This document shows, piece after piece, positions 11,149 through 22,769 of a stretch of 64,000 bases of DNA (positions within the stretch are counted from its first letter, which is position 1; every line of letters starts with the position of its first letter). The notes beneath the pieces were generated by a model. That model did not search any database, was not told where the DNA came from, and saw only the letters and a list, made by a program, of their open reading frames with translations. Both the position numbers and the translations under genes were made by a program. This DNA comes from Liolophura sinensis (Eukaryota > Mollusca > Polyplacophora > Chitonida > Chitonidae). The DNA lies in contig NC_088303.1 in the NCBI RefSeq assembly GCF_032854445.1, positions 5,403,501 to 5,467,500 on the forward strand. The letters are read 5' to 3'.

Positions 11149-12349
11149 CAAGAAGCTATTAAAATTTGTGCTATTTTGGGGCCGCGAACGTCATACTTAA
11201 CTACAGCGGTGATTTCCCTTCCAACTCACCAGTCGGAGCTCATTGACGAAGCTCAGGGGGAGGGTCATCCAGGATTAGGTTATATCTGTACATGACAAAC
11301 TGTGGTGAATTACCCAGGGCACGCGCTGGCTTCCTCAACAAATAAAACTCACTTCGCGATATATACGAAACAACCTTTACGGCATTAAACACCAGTTAAC
11401 AAAATAAAGAAATTTCTGTGTGCATACACGATTCTAGTAAGAGAAAGACTGGGGTAAGCCTACTTTACACACTTCCGCAAGCAATCTGTCGTAACCTTTC
11501 TATTAAATCAGTGGCTTTGCATTTTCATGAATAAATCATGCAAGCGAACCTGGTATCAGTTCTGTAATTTCTATGAAACTGCCTCATTACCACATTCACA
11601 CACAGTCTTGTGATAAATTATAATGTGCTCATGGTTCCCAGCATACTTCACTATCCTTTAGCTGTGCGGTATTTTGCTAGCTTTGAGTGTATACTGTAGA
11701 AGGCCTGGCCCTGGGATCACGAAGGGATCTCAGACTTAAGTCAAAATTTCACATCACTATAAAATTTTTGTTTCTGTCATAACGAAGTCAAAATATTGCT
11801 TGACAAGGTAAATTCTGAGTAAGTTATTATACAAACCATGAACGGCATGTACCAAATTTAATGATTAAAAAAGGTTAGGTTATTTCGTGAGGATTTACTG
11901 TTTTCGCCTTTTATTGCTTTGTGGCGGACGTGCGTAAAAACTTTACTAACGGGATGTCCGGTCTGGTTTCTCAAGCGTACAGATACGGTGTTCACCGCAT
12001 GAGTAAGGTTCACTACTAACTTAACTTACTGGGGGTCGTATTGTTTGGTTCCGGATGTGGGTGAGGTGCTGGCTTTATATCGCATGATGCTAACTACCCA
12101 GTCATTTAAGTGAAGCACTTGAATTTCTATTATTTAATGCACATGTGTAAGTAATCATGATTTGAGAACAAAATTCACAGTAAAGTTGCCTGTCAGCACG
12201 TAAAGCGGTGAAATTCTAAATAAAGTTGTATTGAGAGTACCTGTTTTTCAGAAACAAAAACCAGGCCCCTCATGGCTAACCGTCACCTTTGGCCAGTCAT
12301 ATACGAACGTTTCCACGTGTGACGTAGAATTAGCGGGCCATGTTTCTGG
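11149..12349. other. No gene recognised
   Basis: Unique-looking AT-rich sequence with only short frames. Confidence 0.35.
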
Positions 12350-12510
12350 AAGAATGAATCACTGATTACCGGTTAACACCACGTCAGCAATATCTCAGCC
12401 ATATTGTCGAGAGAACCTATTTAAATCAGGAAGCTGTGAATGGTTTTTGGTGTGATAATAACATTCAAAGTGAAACAAAACAAACAGACATGTTTAATGT
12501 CTGGGCTGAG
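12350..12510. repeat. Second SINE-like family, copy 2 of AAATCAGGAAGCTG type
   Basis: GGTTAACACCACGTCAGCAA head followed by TATTTAAATCAGGAAGCTGT and AACAGACATGTTTAA, as at 8975-9125. Confidence 0.5.
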
Positions 12511-13109
12511 GGTGAAATTTTCACACCCAGGGTTTAAATCCCTATATCCCGTGGATAATGTTTTTCCTCCTACAATATTTATCAAATAGAAAGCCAACCC
12601 TTGAATGAGTTGTCAACCACACGACCGTCGTTGGCACGCTTTAATACCACCAATGCTGTAATAACAATAAAAGCATGGGAATTTAGAAATTCCAATAACA
12701 AAGCCTGTGTTTATCCCTGCAGTCGTGTACCTTATCACCGAGACAGTTTGCAATAAAGAAGTCAGTCATATTAAGCAGTGTTAAATTAGTACGAGTACTG
12801 TGTACAATTTTATTTCTTTTATCTGAATTTTTTGATGGCTTAGCATAAACATTTTAATAAACGCGATGTGGGTTATTCGTGTAACCAAAAACATCACTGG
12901 GGGAAGGTTGATGCAGCTGTCAGCGGTTTGAATTGCTGTATTATTGTTGATCGAAGAGCTCTGAGTTTTCCCCTGTGTACTGAGCACACAGACTACGTTA
13001 AAATTGTCAACAGAGCAAGACAGTCGTAAAGAAACTTTGTTGAACAAGGTATGTTGATCAAATCCTTACACTAACAGAATGATCTATCATCGTGACCATG
13101 GAAACAGAC
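12511..13109. other. No gene recognised
   Basis: Contains an 88-codon minus-strand frame (12781-13047) without a recognisable domain. Nothing else was seen. Confidence 0.3.
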
Positions 13110-13520
13110 TTTGTTGTGCATTCGGTAGACAACGGATCCTAGTAGCTTGACTGTTGTGCACTCGGTAGACGAGGGATCGTAGCAGCTTGACTGTTGCTCA
13201 CTCGGTAGACGAGGGATCCTATCAGCTTGACTGTTGTGCACTCGGTAGACGAGGGATCCTAGCAGCTTGACTGTTGTGCACTCGGTAGACGAGGGATCCT
13301 AGTAGCTTGACTGTTTATTGAGCACTTCGTAGACAAGGGATCCTAGCGGCTTGACTTTGTAGTGCCCTTGGTAAACGAAGGATCCTAGCAGCTTGACTGT
13401 TTGTTGTGCACTTTGTAGACGAGAGATCCTAGTAGCTTGACTGCTTGTTGTGCACTCGGTAGAGGAGGGATCCCAGCAGCTTGACTGTTATGCACTCGGT
13501 AGACGACGGGTCCTACAACT
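13110..13520. repeat. Minisatellite, 40-bp unit, about 10 copies
   Basis: Unit based on GTGCACTCGGTAGACGAGGG and ATCCTAGCAGCTTGACTGTT. The central copies are spaced exactly 40 bases apart (13161, 13201, 13241, 13281). Outer copies are 2-5 bases longer and more diverged. Confidence 0.9.
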
Positions 13521-13869
13521 AAATCAACAGTTGTTTTTTGGGCTTGGGACTATTGCACTGGCCCTGCGTTTCGCTAAAATCTTAAATATATACTATTAAT
13601 ACAACTACAGAAAAAAAATGCAGCATCGTTTATTGAAAAGCCAGCGATATTACACATGTACATTCGGCCACTTTCACACAATTTCCCAAATGAAAATTCC
13701 CAATTTGACGTCGTTGCATACATGCAGTAGATGTATTATTTGATGCAGCATGTTTACTCTGATTGAAGATGTTCATCTAATGGCCATTCACGGGTTCAGC
13801 TCCCTTATCTTGCGAAAAAAACTCCGATGCCTCGTCGCCTTGTGCCTGGTTGTTTCAACGATTTCCTTA

Positions 13870-14165
13870 TTACCATTATGTGAGTATTGTTCTAATTGCA
13901 GTTATGTGAATATTTTGTTCTTATTGCCATTACGTGAGTCTTTTGTTCTTACGTGAGTCTTTTGTTCTTATTGCCATTACGTGAGTCTTTTGTTCTTATT
14001 GCCATTACGTGAGTCTTTTGTTCTTATTACCATTACGTGAGTATTTTGCTCTTATTACCGTTACGTGAGTATTTTCTTCTTATTGCCATTACGCGAGTAT
14101 TTCTTCTTATTGCCATTACGAGAGTATTTTCTTCTTGTTGCCATTACGGTAGTATTTTGTCTTGA
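13870..14165. repeat. Minisatellite, 28-bp unit, about 10 copies
   Basis: Unit CCATTACGTGAGTCTTTTGT plus TCTTATTG. Copies become less regular towards the right. Confidence 0.88.
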
Positions 14166-14254
14166 CGAAACGAAGTGGAAAGCAAAAATGAGAACATGGC
14201 TTTGAACCATAACATTTCGTGAAATGGTCATTTTATAATGAGGGTTTTTGGTAT

Positions 14255-14582
14255 AGTGAGTGACTGAGTGAGTGAGTGCTTTGGGTTTAACGTCGTGCTT
14301 AACAATTTGTCAGTCATACGACGACAAAAGAGTCCTTGGAGTGCATGAAATGTAGGATTTCCACCGCTTTTTTATCTAGTGCTGCTTCACTGAGACGATT
14401 TCGCGAAGGAAAATAAGCCGCCTCAACCAAGCCATTATACTGATACGGGTCAAATTGTGCACATCCCCTTAATACTGAACGCCAAGCGAGGAAGCTACAA
14501 CTCCCTCTTTTAAAGTCTTAGGTGTGACTCGACCCAGGTTTAACCCTGGGCCTCCTGCCTCCGAAACGGATGCTCTTCCAAA
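14255..14582 (-). mobile_element. Long SINE (GGTTTAACGTCGTGCTTAAC type)
   Basis: Read on the minus strand, it starts with a tRNA-like head carrying a B-box-like GGTTTAACCCTGG element. It continues through GCTTGGCGTTCAGTATTAAG and ends at GGGTTTAACGTCG. A relative lies at 36255-36625. GTGAGTGA repeats flank the end at 14258. Confidence 0.65.
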
Positions 14583-14649
14583 TGAGTTATTGGGGTCGGC
14601 GCATTTTTGCATAACCACCCATGAAAATACCGCAGACAGGTGTAAGGCA

Positions 14650-14825
14650 GTATTTATTTATTCAGTTCATTGGTGTTGTACGCCGTACTCAAGAATATTT
14701 CACTTATGTGACAACAGCCAGCATTATGGTAGAAGAAAATCGGTCGGAGCCAGGGGAAGCTATGCACAACCATTCGCAGGTTACTGCAAACCTTCCCACG
14801 TACGGCCAGAGAAGAAGCAATGAAA
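14650..14825 (-). mobile_element. tRNA-SINE, 3' two thirds
   Basis: TACGCCGTACTCAAGAATAT, CCAGCATTATGGT and GTACGGCCAGAGA blocks on the minus strand with a TTTATTTATT end. The tRNA-like head is missing. Confidence 0.8.
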
Positions 14826-14914
14826 CAGTAAGAGGTATTCCAGTTCTTGATGCATGACATTTCCAGAAAATATATGCTTGTATAAATGTGAATGTATAAG
14901 AAAACAGGAAATAT

Positions 14915-16340
14915 AGTTCAGCTGTCCACGATGTGTCGTGATGATCGTCATCAATGCATGTAGAACAATACCGTGCGCATGGGCTGTCCACGACGTGTCG
15001 GGATGATCGTCATTAATCATGTAGACCAATACCGTGCGCGTGGGCTGTCCACGACGTGTCGTGATGATCGTCATCAATACATGTAGACCAATACCGTGCG
15101 CGTGGGCTGTCCACGACGTGTCGTGATGATCGTCATCAATGCATGTAGAACAATACCGTGCGCGTGGGCTGTCCACGACGTGTCGGGATGATCGTCATTA
15201 ATCATGTAGACCAATACCGTGCGCGTGGGCTGTCCACGACGTGTCGTGATGATCGTCATCAATACATGTAGAACAATACCGTGCGCGTGGGCTGTTCACG
15301 ATGTATCGTGATGATCGTCATCAATGCATGTAGAACAATACCGTGCGCGTGGGCTGTCCACGACGTGTCGGGATGATCGTCATCAATGCATGTAGAACAA
15401 TACCGTGCGCGTGGGCCGTCCACGACGTGTCGGGATGATCGTCATTAATCATGTAGACCAATACCGTGCGCGTGGGCTGTCCACGACGTGTCGTGATGAT
15501 CGTCATCAATACATGTAGAACAATACCGTGCGCGTGGGCTGTTCACGATGTATCGTGATGATCGTCATCAATGCATGTAGAACAATACCGTGCGCGTGGG
15601 CTGTCCACGACGTGTCGGGATGATCGTCATCAATGCATGTAGAACAATACCGTGCGCGTGGGCTGTCCACGACGTGTCGTGATGATCGTCATCAATGCAT
15701 GTAGAACAATACCGTGCGCGTGGGCTGTCCACGACGTGTCGGGATGATCGTCATTAATACATGTAGACCAATACCGTGCGCGTGGGCTGTCCACGACGTG
15801 TCGTGATGATCGTCATCAATGCATGTAGAACAATACCGTGCGCGTGGGCTGTCCACGACGTGTCGGGATGATCGTCATTAATCATGTAGACCAATACCGT
15901 GCGCGTGGGCTGTCCACGACGTGTCGTGATGATCGTCATCAATACATGTAGAACAATACCGTGCGCGTGGGCTGTTCACGATGTATCGTGATAATCGTCA
16001 TTAATACACGTAGACCAATACCGTGCGCGTGGGCTGTCCACGACGTGTCGTGATGATCGTCATTAATACATGAGGACCAATACCGGGCATGTGGGCTGTC
16101 TACGACGTGTCGTGATGATCGTCATCAATACATGTAGACCAATACCGTGCGCGTGGGCTGTCCACGACGTGTCGGGATGATCGTCATCAATACATGTAGA
16201 ATAATACCGTGCGCGTAGGCTGTCCACGACGTGTCGTGATGATCGTCATTAATCATGTAGACCAATACCGTGCATGTGGGCTGTCTATGACGCGTCGTGA
16301 TAATCGTAATTAATACATGTAGACCAATACCATTTGGGCG
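14915..16340. repeat. Satellite array, 61/62-bp unit, about 23 copies
   Basis: Each unit holds GGGCTGTCCACGACGTGTCG, TGATGATCGTCATCAATACA and ATACCGTGCGCGT. Two unit types occur: 62 bp (TCATCAATACATG) and 61 bp (TCATTAATCATG). Because 62 is not a multiple of 3, the minus strand reads through successive units in all three frames, giving several 60-130 codon open frames. I treat these as artefacts. Each unit contains two short inverted repeats (ACGAC-GT-GTCGT and GATGA-TCG-TCATC). Confidence 0.95.
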
Positions 16341-17592
16341 ATTTGCATGGTATAAGTTGAGATGTTGTTGTGCATTTCGAAATTTACATTCAGTCACTTT
16401 CCATACATATGACAGATTAAATCGTGACCAAAACGCATACAAATATATCTGAGTGTTGTTGCTAAATTGTTTACCTAATTAAAGGCTAAATGATAGACTG
16501 TCCAGCACGTTATACAGGGCAGTAGTGTCAAAAGCTCATGCACACTACATCCAGGCTCTGGGGTTTTTTCATTATGTGAGACTTATTCCGCTTCATCTGG
16601 CATTTGGTTTCCATGCGTCAGCGCCTGGGGTAATTACAACGACAAGGGATGTAATGTCAATGTCATGTGAAAATGAGACTTTTCTAATTATGCATCTTCC
16701 CTCGTGGAAATTTGAAACACATGTGGACATGTTTTGAGTAATTTCTCTTGCTTTACATATTTACTGTAAAGTCAGTCAGGCACTCGACGCATAGTACACT
16801 ACAGCGTACAGCAATAGACCCGGGTTATAGCCTATTCATATTTACATAAAATGGATTATAATAGGTAAAAAAAAGTTAGATTCAGTCTATGTTTGTGACA
16901 TGTAATTATTTATTGGTATCAAATATAGAAATATGCACCAATGAAGTTAGAGTTATGTCCCTTTAACTTTGGTTTCCTTGCTTAATTTTCGTTTCTTCAA
17001 TTTTAGATCTATGGAAAGAAGACCGTCTTTCGTCAGATAATGATCTGGTGAGGAGTTGTTCGGATAATGTAACCAGTCAATCAAGTAATAAGTTAATACA
17101 ACTGATGACGTATAGTTTGAAGAATTAAATTTTGATAGGTCGTAAATTTCAAGCAATTTAACACTTAAGTCATCAATTGCTAGTGCTAAAAAGCCAAACT
17201 AAGAACAGGAAAGATTGTGGTTGATACTTTGCTGTACAGTAAAGAATCAGGGGCCGATTTCACAAAGCTATTTCTGATTAAGTCACAAAATTTGAAATAC
17301 ATTTTCCAGGGTGTATTTTTGGGCCTTAAAATTTTGATTTTCTCATAAATGCTATTTTAAGAAAAATGTTGCAGAATTTCATTTTGCGGGTCCAAAAACT
17401 AGGCATTGTAACAAGCTGTTTAAGTAAGAAATTACTTTGCAGAATCGGTACCATTACACAAATTTCCCAATGCAAAACATTCTAATTGTAGCTGTGTTTG
17501 AAATTTGGACGTAAGTCTTAAGGCGTTGGATGAACATGAACCCTGTAGAGATGTTACACATGTAACTCCAGTATGGTTTATCTCTGCTCTAG
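16341..17592. other. Upstream of sulfotransferase exon, no exon found
   Basis: The missing N-terminal exon of the sulfotransferase (cytoplasmic tail and membrane anchor) could lie here or in the arrays to the left. I see no convincing hydrophobic coding stretch with splice sites. Confidence 0.35.
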
Positions 17593-18690
17593 AATGCGAA
17601 ATCCGATGTCTACAGTGAGATGATACAGCGGAAGAAAACTGTGGAGAACATCTGCCGGACAGTGAACGATACCATTCCCAAGTACTCCGATCTTTCGTAT
17701 AGGTTCGTTATCCACCAGCCTAGGAAAATTGCTATGTGCTACGTGCCAAAAACCGGATGTACATTCTGGAAACAAGTGTTCTTTACTCTACAGTCTCGAG
17801 ACAAATATGATTCCTCTCCAGCAAAAATATTCAAAAATAAGATCTTGGTCCACTACAAACCTCTACAGAGACTAAGGGACATCGCCTTTTTTGGTGAGAA
17901 GTATCAGGTCATAAGCCAGAGCACAAAAATGATGTTTGTTCGAGACCCATATTCTCGTCTGTTTTCCGCGTATGTAGACAAACTTGTGTTACCGGAGTTC
18001 TGGACCGATATCGGCAAGGACACCATTAAACAGAACCGCCGGAACCCGGACCCATGGGCCTTGCAGTGTGGACACGATGTCACATTCCAGGAGTTCTTGA
18101 GGCGTGTTGTGATCAAGGCTCAACAGGATTTTGCCATTATGGGTGATGAGCACTGGTACCCGGCGTTTAAACTCTGTCACCCGTGTGTTCTCAAATATGA
18201 CATAATTGGCAAACAAGAGACATTTTCCTCGGATCGGGATTGGATCCTACAGTGGTTGGGAATACCTGACATTCGCCCGGCTGAGATGCCATGGGAAGAC
18301 GTCATGGTCGACAGTATGGAACAATCGATCTTTGTGGCATGGACATTTCAACCGAAACCACCATGTCGTAACATCTCTCTGGTCATGGAGAGGTTGTGGA
18401 CAGCCTTTAAACTCCAGGGTTATCTCCCGTTGAACATATCCTCTCCTGTGCCTTGGCCTTCGGACTTCAACGAGATGAAAGCAGTTGTCCGTTCTCTCCG
18501 AAATATAGCACCTAAACATCAAGAGTTTCACCGGAGACGTAGGGAGGCCTTGCGTAGGGCTTATAGTAAAATTCCTACAGAACTCATGATAAAAGTGAGG
18601 GAAGCCTTCAAATACGACTTCTTGCTCTTTGGGTACAACACAACCCCCAAAGATCTTTACCAGAATAGACGGTTATTTGACCATGGTTAA
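17593..18690 (+). CDS. Carbohydrate sulfotransferase, HNK-1/C4ST family, last exon
   Basis: The product should move sulfate from PAPS to a sugar hydroxyl in the Golgi lumen, as in the CHST8-14 group. The 356 codons from ATG 17620 include the 5'-phosphosulfate loop PKTGCTFWK (residues ~43-51) and the 3'-phosphate site VRDPYSRLFSAY (~107-118), in the usual order and spacing, followed by a full-length catalytic domain. The frame stays open upstream of the ATG to 17593, just after a good acceptor (TTTATCTCTGCTCTAG). This is therefore probably the terminal exon of a gene whose membrane-anchor exon lies further left, not a complete gene starting at 17620. The stop is TAA at 18688-18690. An ATTAAA about 55 bases downstream could serve for polyadenylation. 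The sugar substrate cannot be told. Molluscs have many such genes. Confidence 0.9.
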   Translation, partial: NAKSDVYSEMIQRKKTVENICRTVNDTIPKYSDLSYRFVIHQPRKIAMCYVPKTGCTFWKQVFFTLQSRDKYDSSPAKIFKNKILVHYKPLQRLRDIAFFGEKYQVISQSTKMMFVRDPYSRLFSAYVDKLVLPEFWTDIGKDTIKQNRRNPDPWALQCGHDVTFQEFLRRVVIKAQQDFAIMGDEHWYPAFKLCHPCVLKYDIIGKQETFSSDRDWILQWLGIPDIRPAEMPWEDVMVDSMEQSIFVAWTFQPKPPCRNISLVMERLWTAFKLQGYLPLNISSPVPWPSDFNEMKAVVRSLRNIAPKHQEFHRRRREALRRAYSKIPTELMIKVREAFKYDFLLFGYNTTPKDLYQNRRLFDHG

Positions 18691-18929
18691 TTCTGGCTGA
18701 CAAATCAGCGCACTTTGTATATCCCAGTTTGACTGAACATCACAGCATTAAAAAAATCGTCTTAACTTTCACACTTAAAAGTGGAGGAAACATTAATATG
18801 ACATAAAGTTCTGATGAAAGACTTTGAATAATTCTTCCCAAATGTGGTCTATTTTTTTCAATTTTTCCTTACGGAGAATAAGGCACTTTAAAATAATTTT
18901 TGTAAAGTGGGTATTTGGGACCAAATTTT

Positions 18930-18932
<3 letters not shown>

Positions 18933-19022
<90 letters not shown>
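18933..19022. repeat. (TA)n microsatellite, ~45 repeats
   Basis: Nearly pure TA dinucleotide run with one A-triplet interruption near 19005. It abuts sequence leading into the 3' side of the Penelope-like copy A. The IYIYIY frames across it are artefacts. Confidence 0.97.
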
Positions 19023-19023
<1 letters not shown>

Positions 19024-19077
19024 GTGTTCGTTTTGTTGTTTATTCATGAGCCGTTTGACGCCGCAGGTTTTTGTTGT

Positions 19078-19117
19078 AACCCGCAGTTGTGACGTCACGG
19101 GTTGTGCAGACAGCTGA
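19078..19117 (+). repeat. Direct repeat near PLE copy A, unit 1
   Basis: About 36 bases: CGCAGTTGTGACGTCACGGG then TTGTGCAGACAGC. Unit 2 is at 19470-19507. Unit 1 keeps a perfect TGACGTCA palindrome (CRE-like), which has become TGACTTCA in unit 2. Confidence 0.7.
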
Positions 19118-19469
19118 TGCATGGGGATGTCTACACACTATTTATTTGAATAAACCTCTCGTTACAGGTATGTTAACTGTGATTTGATGAGTTAAATATG
19201 CAGAGGAAATGTTAAACGATCACCTCAGGAACAGTAGACACGACTGCTACTTACTTATGTCGTAAGAAGTCATATGAGTTCATGGAGTGCACGACACATG
19301 GTTTCTGTACGGATATAACTTCACATCTGAGCAGTTAAATGTCTTTAATTTCTGTTAAACTCCATTAAACCGAGTTGCATTGAACTGTGGTTTTGTTGAA
19401 ATTCTAGATGTAAGTTGCATACAAGAGTACCGTAAGTCATATATTAAAATGCAGCTGAACCTCTTGTAT

Positions 19470-19507
19470 GCCGCAGTTGTGACTTCACGGGTTGTGCAGA
19501 TAGCAGG
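19470..19507 (+). repeat. Direct repeat near PLE copy A, unit 2
   Basis: Second copy, 390 bases from the first, with 2-3 substitutions. It lies just outside the conserved 3' tail of the Penelope-like copy and may mark a duplicated end or a pseudo-LTR junction. Confidence 0.65.
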
Positions 19508-19544
19508 GTGTACTCGCTAGACGCACCACAACTTGTCCAACTGT

Positions 19545-22500
19545 TAAAAGTAAGCGTCATGTCCGACATTCGTATACCATTCGTAGTCCGTAAAGGGCGT
19601 TCGAAGTCGAAAATCGCAAGATCCATTTCCAAAACAACGTTTAACACTAGCTCCCAAAGACAAAGGTAAGTAAGAAATTATACAAAATAGAAATAAAGCC
19701 GGTAACACACAAGAGAGAAGCGGTCATCAGTTTTTCAATGATGCCGGGCAGACAGTGTATATACCAGACATGAATTCCATATCAAAGTTTAAATTTGTAG
19801 TCCATGGATGAGTTCCAGGTCAAATAACAATTAAACAAAGTCTCTCAGTCGCGCTTTGATTGTTCATAAAGGCATCATGCTGATGTAATGAGCATGGCTG
19901 CCTTTACGCTCCCTAACACCAAGTTGGCGGTGTTAGATACAGTTCGAAAATGACGGGCGCTACAGACCGTAATGGAACAGATTGTGATTCAAAAGTAACG
20001 GACGATTACGTCTTTCCCGTTAATATGTATGGATGTCATACTACAAGAAGCGCCGTCTATGATATTACACATGAGATGCTGGTCTGTATAAAAGCTGTCA
20101 ACAAGATAGACGCTTACACTCGGCCACCAGCGCCATCCGTGTTGTTAAATATCATGTACGCGGGAGATATGTACATAAGGATAACAGCGCCGTCTATGTG
20201 GTTGATCACAATGCAGATCGCCAGAGATTCTGAATGCTCTGTCCATACCTGCCAATGAGAGTGTTATACTCACTGTAAACTTTGAGAAACTTAGACTGAT
20301 GGCGTTTGATGGAGTATCCTTGACAAACTAGTTTTTGAACTAACAGCTTGGTGACGCAGATTAAATTCATCACAATTTACACAAGATCTGACAAATGCTA
20401 CAAGGTATGTCTGCGCCATATGCACGACCCTTTGTTATGTCGCTATCCAAATAAGGATAATTTACTATATCAAAATTGAAATTATCCCTTTTGTCGTAAA
20501 GGCGGCGTGAAAGGAGACCTTGTTTCTCTTTGTACAGATATAGATCCAAATAAGATGTACCATCAGGACTATCTGTTGTCTCCTTTAAATCCAATGAAGG
20601 CGGATGTATTTCCTTCACGGCTTCAGCAATATGGGGGTTATTTAACACCAGTAGAACATCAATATACCGCTTGGTAAATGAAAAGGATCGAGCTTTAAAG
20701 ATATTACTTTTATCATACTTTTAAGTATTCATATAAAAACAGGTATAGGTCTGCCAAAAGGGGCACACAATTGGTACCCATTGGAATACCTATGCTCTGT
20801 TGGTAAATGGTATATCCGAATTTAAGTTAGATGTTATTGATGAGAAATTCAAGTAATTCAATAAATAATGTGATATCCCATGAGTGGTAACCTTTATAAA
20901 TAGTAGAACTAAAGAAAGCCTTATTGGTTCTGACGTTAATGTAACGGTAACCTGTTTTAGTAAATACCGAGACAATTAACAACGATATTGTTTCAATAAG
21001 ATCTTTGTGGGGAATTGTAGTATAGAGAGTAGAGAAATCGTATGTGGATACGTCTTTTCACAGTATATGCATACGAGCATGAAGTTCTTCTGTAAGGCGT
21101 TTGTAGTTAAGACTTCACATGCAGCTGACACCTAAAGTTTTTGTTATTGCACAACAATACTTATTCCAAAATGACTTTACTTCTTGTGACGCTGTCGTAA
21201 GTACCGTTGACAAGAGTTTGTTGGTACAATTTCTTGAACCCGCAATAAATGGAGCCTTTTGTGGGGATTTATGCATTTTAGGAATCCAGTAAAGTTGTGG
21301 TATTTCTGTATGACGAGTAGGTATTTATGCGCCTTTCTTTAAGAAAGGTTGTGTGTTTATTAAGTAGTTCCTTCAAAGTACATGTAGTAGCAGAATACGT
21401 GGATGTTGCCGTAGATGTACATAGCTCTTGAATAAGAATTTGATAATAATAATTCTTGCAAATAAAGATGACATTATTAGGAGCCTTGTCTGCTACAGTG
21501 ATGACAAATTTGCTATTAAGTTCAGCGAGTGTTTCTTGCACAGTGGGATCCTTCAGAGCCTGTTTAACTTTAGGTAGAGCATCAATGTTTATACGGTATA
21601 TAGCTAAACTAACCCTCTTTTTGACAGTCTCCAGCCAATCGTTAAGTTCCGAAGATTCCCTTTTCTCCCGTTTTGAAAATTTTTTAACATTTTCTTCAAA
21701 CGCCGTGATGATATTTTTCATGTTCGATCTAATGTGGACATTTCTCTTTTCTGTATATTTAGGACCTCTCACAAAGAGATTCCTTAGATCATGATTCTTA
21801 ATAAAATTAAGGTCACCAGTCAGGACATGTTTACATTTGTCGGAGGCAAAAACTGAGGATTCACATTCACAGTTATAGCCGCGAGAAGTATAGGTCGCGA
21901 AATCGAACTCCTTATAGTTCGATAAAGCGATAAACTTTGTATACTCGTAGAATATGCAAGGGGACTCTTGGATATTAAAATAATTAGGCACAGCACTACG
22001 AACATTAGGTTCATTAAAGATGCGTGGTACGTTAATTAAATCAAGGCCTCTGTCTAAATACTTTATCTTCAGAAAGAGTCGATCGTGTTGAGTTTCAATT
22101 GTAGTTACAGGGCGATACAATCGAAAATACGATATGTCTTGACACAAACGTACACGGTGAGGTGGAACATTAAAATTGTGTATGCTACTGGATAGGTCTT
22201 GAACTATCTGTTTTAGCAAATTCAATGTCAGTGCATATAATACTGTGCGTAGATCATCCATTCTAGTGGTGTCATACGACAATCCTACTAAATAGCTAAC
22301 TGTAACGTGTTTGTGAATCATGTTTCTATTGAACTTCCTCCTACCATGACGGGGAGGTCTATGTTTATGGTATTTGAATAAATTTGTTATGATGGAGTCA
22401 TGTGGTTGGCTGGATGTTACAATGCCGATTCCCATAACGTTATCATTCAACCCTTACGGGAAGACTGAACCAATCTCTAGCATCCAGAAAAGGTCACGGA

Positions 22501-22700
22501 TTTTACGTTCAAATTCGACATCTGTCTGGATGGATAAACCGATTCTATTATCTGAATGCTGAAATGGTCCCAGTCATGGTCGGAGGAAGAGAAATGCTTC
22601 TTGCATGTTACCAAGTAAATACAGTTGGAAGCAATACAACTTACACCTAGGTGTTCCAGGTAAACATGTAATTGAGAAGGGACGAACAAAATTGAGCAGA
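19545..22700 (-). mobile_element. Penelope-like retroelement copy A, Naiad-type, defective
   Basis: On the minus strand the order is: endonuclease remnant (about 22690-22450), linker with a CxC motif (YNCECESS, ~21880), reverse transcriptase (21600-20370), then a non-coding tail to 19545. This permuted order, GIY-YIG part before RT, defines Naiad elements rather than classic Penelope. RT signs are ADKAPNNVIFICKNYYYQ, IGIPMGTNC-PLLADLYL and RYID. The endonuclease keeps SNCIYLVTC and SDHDW but has lost the middle of the domain. The longest open frame is 390 codons (22450-21278); frames are broken on both sides. The catalytic YIDD reads YIDV, so this copy is dead even apart from the frameshifts. 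Confidence 0.85.
21278..22450 (-). pseudogene. PLE copy A main open frame: linker and RT fingers
   Basis: 390 codons starting at LNDNVMGIGIV, which normally follows the endonuclease end (FWMLEIGSVFP, read just upstream across an in-frame stop). The frame holds RHGRRKFNR, the CxC linker, HVLTGDLNFI, and the RT N-terminus with ADKAPNNV. It ends by frameshift before the palm domain. The ATG is therefore internal to the original protein and not a true start. Confidence 0.8.
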
Positions 22701-22769
22701 ATACTGGAAAAAATTCCTTGATTGCTGAGTCTGATGCGTTTGAACTCTCAAGTGGACAATGGTTGAAAC

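Noticed and set aside
13110-14165. CRISPR-like array
   Set aside because: Units are contiguous tandem copies with no unique spacers, and the genome is eukaryotic.
14781-16442. Several 60-130 codon minus-strand frames with repeated TTRRGQPTRTVLVYM-type peptides
   Set aside because: They are read-through of the 62-bp satellite in three frames. The unit is not a multiple of three, and there is no start context or domain.
18793-19122. Poly-IY frames on both strands
   Set aside because: Translation of the TA microsatellite.
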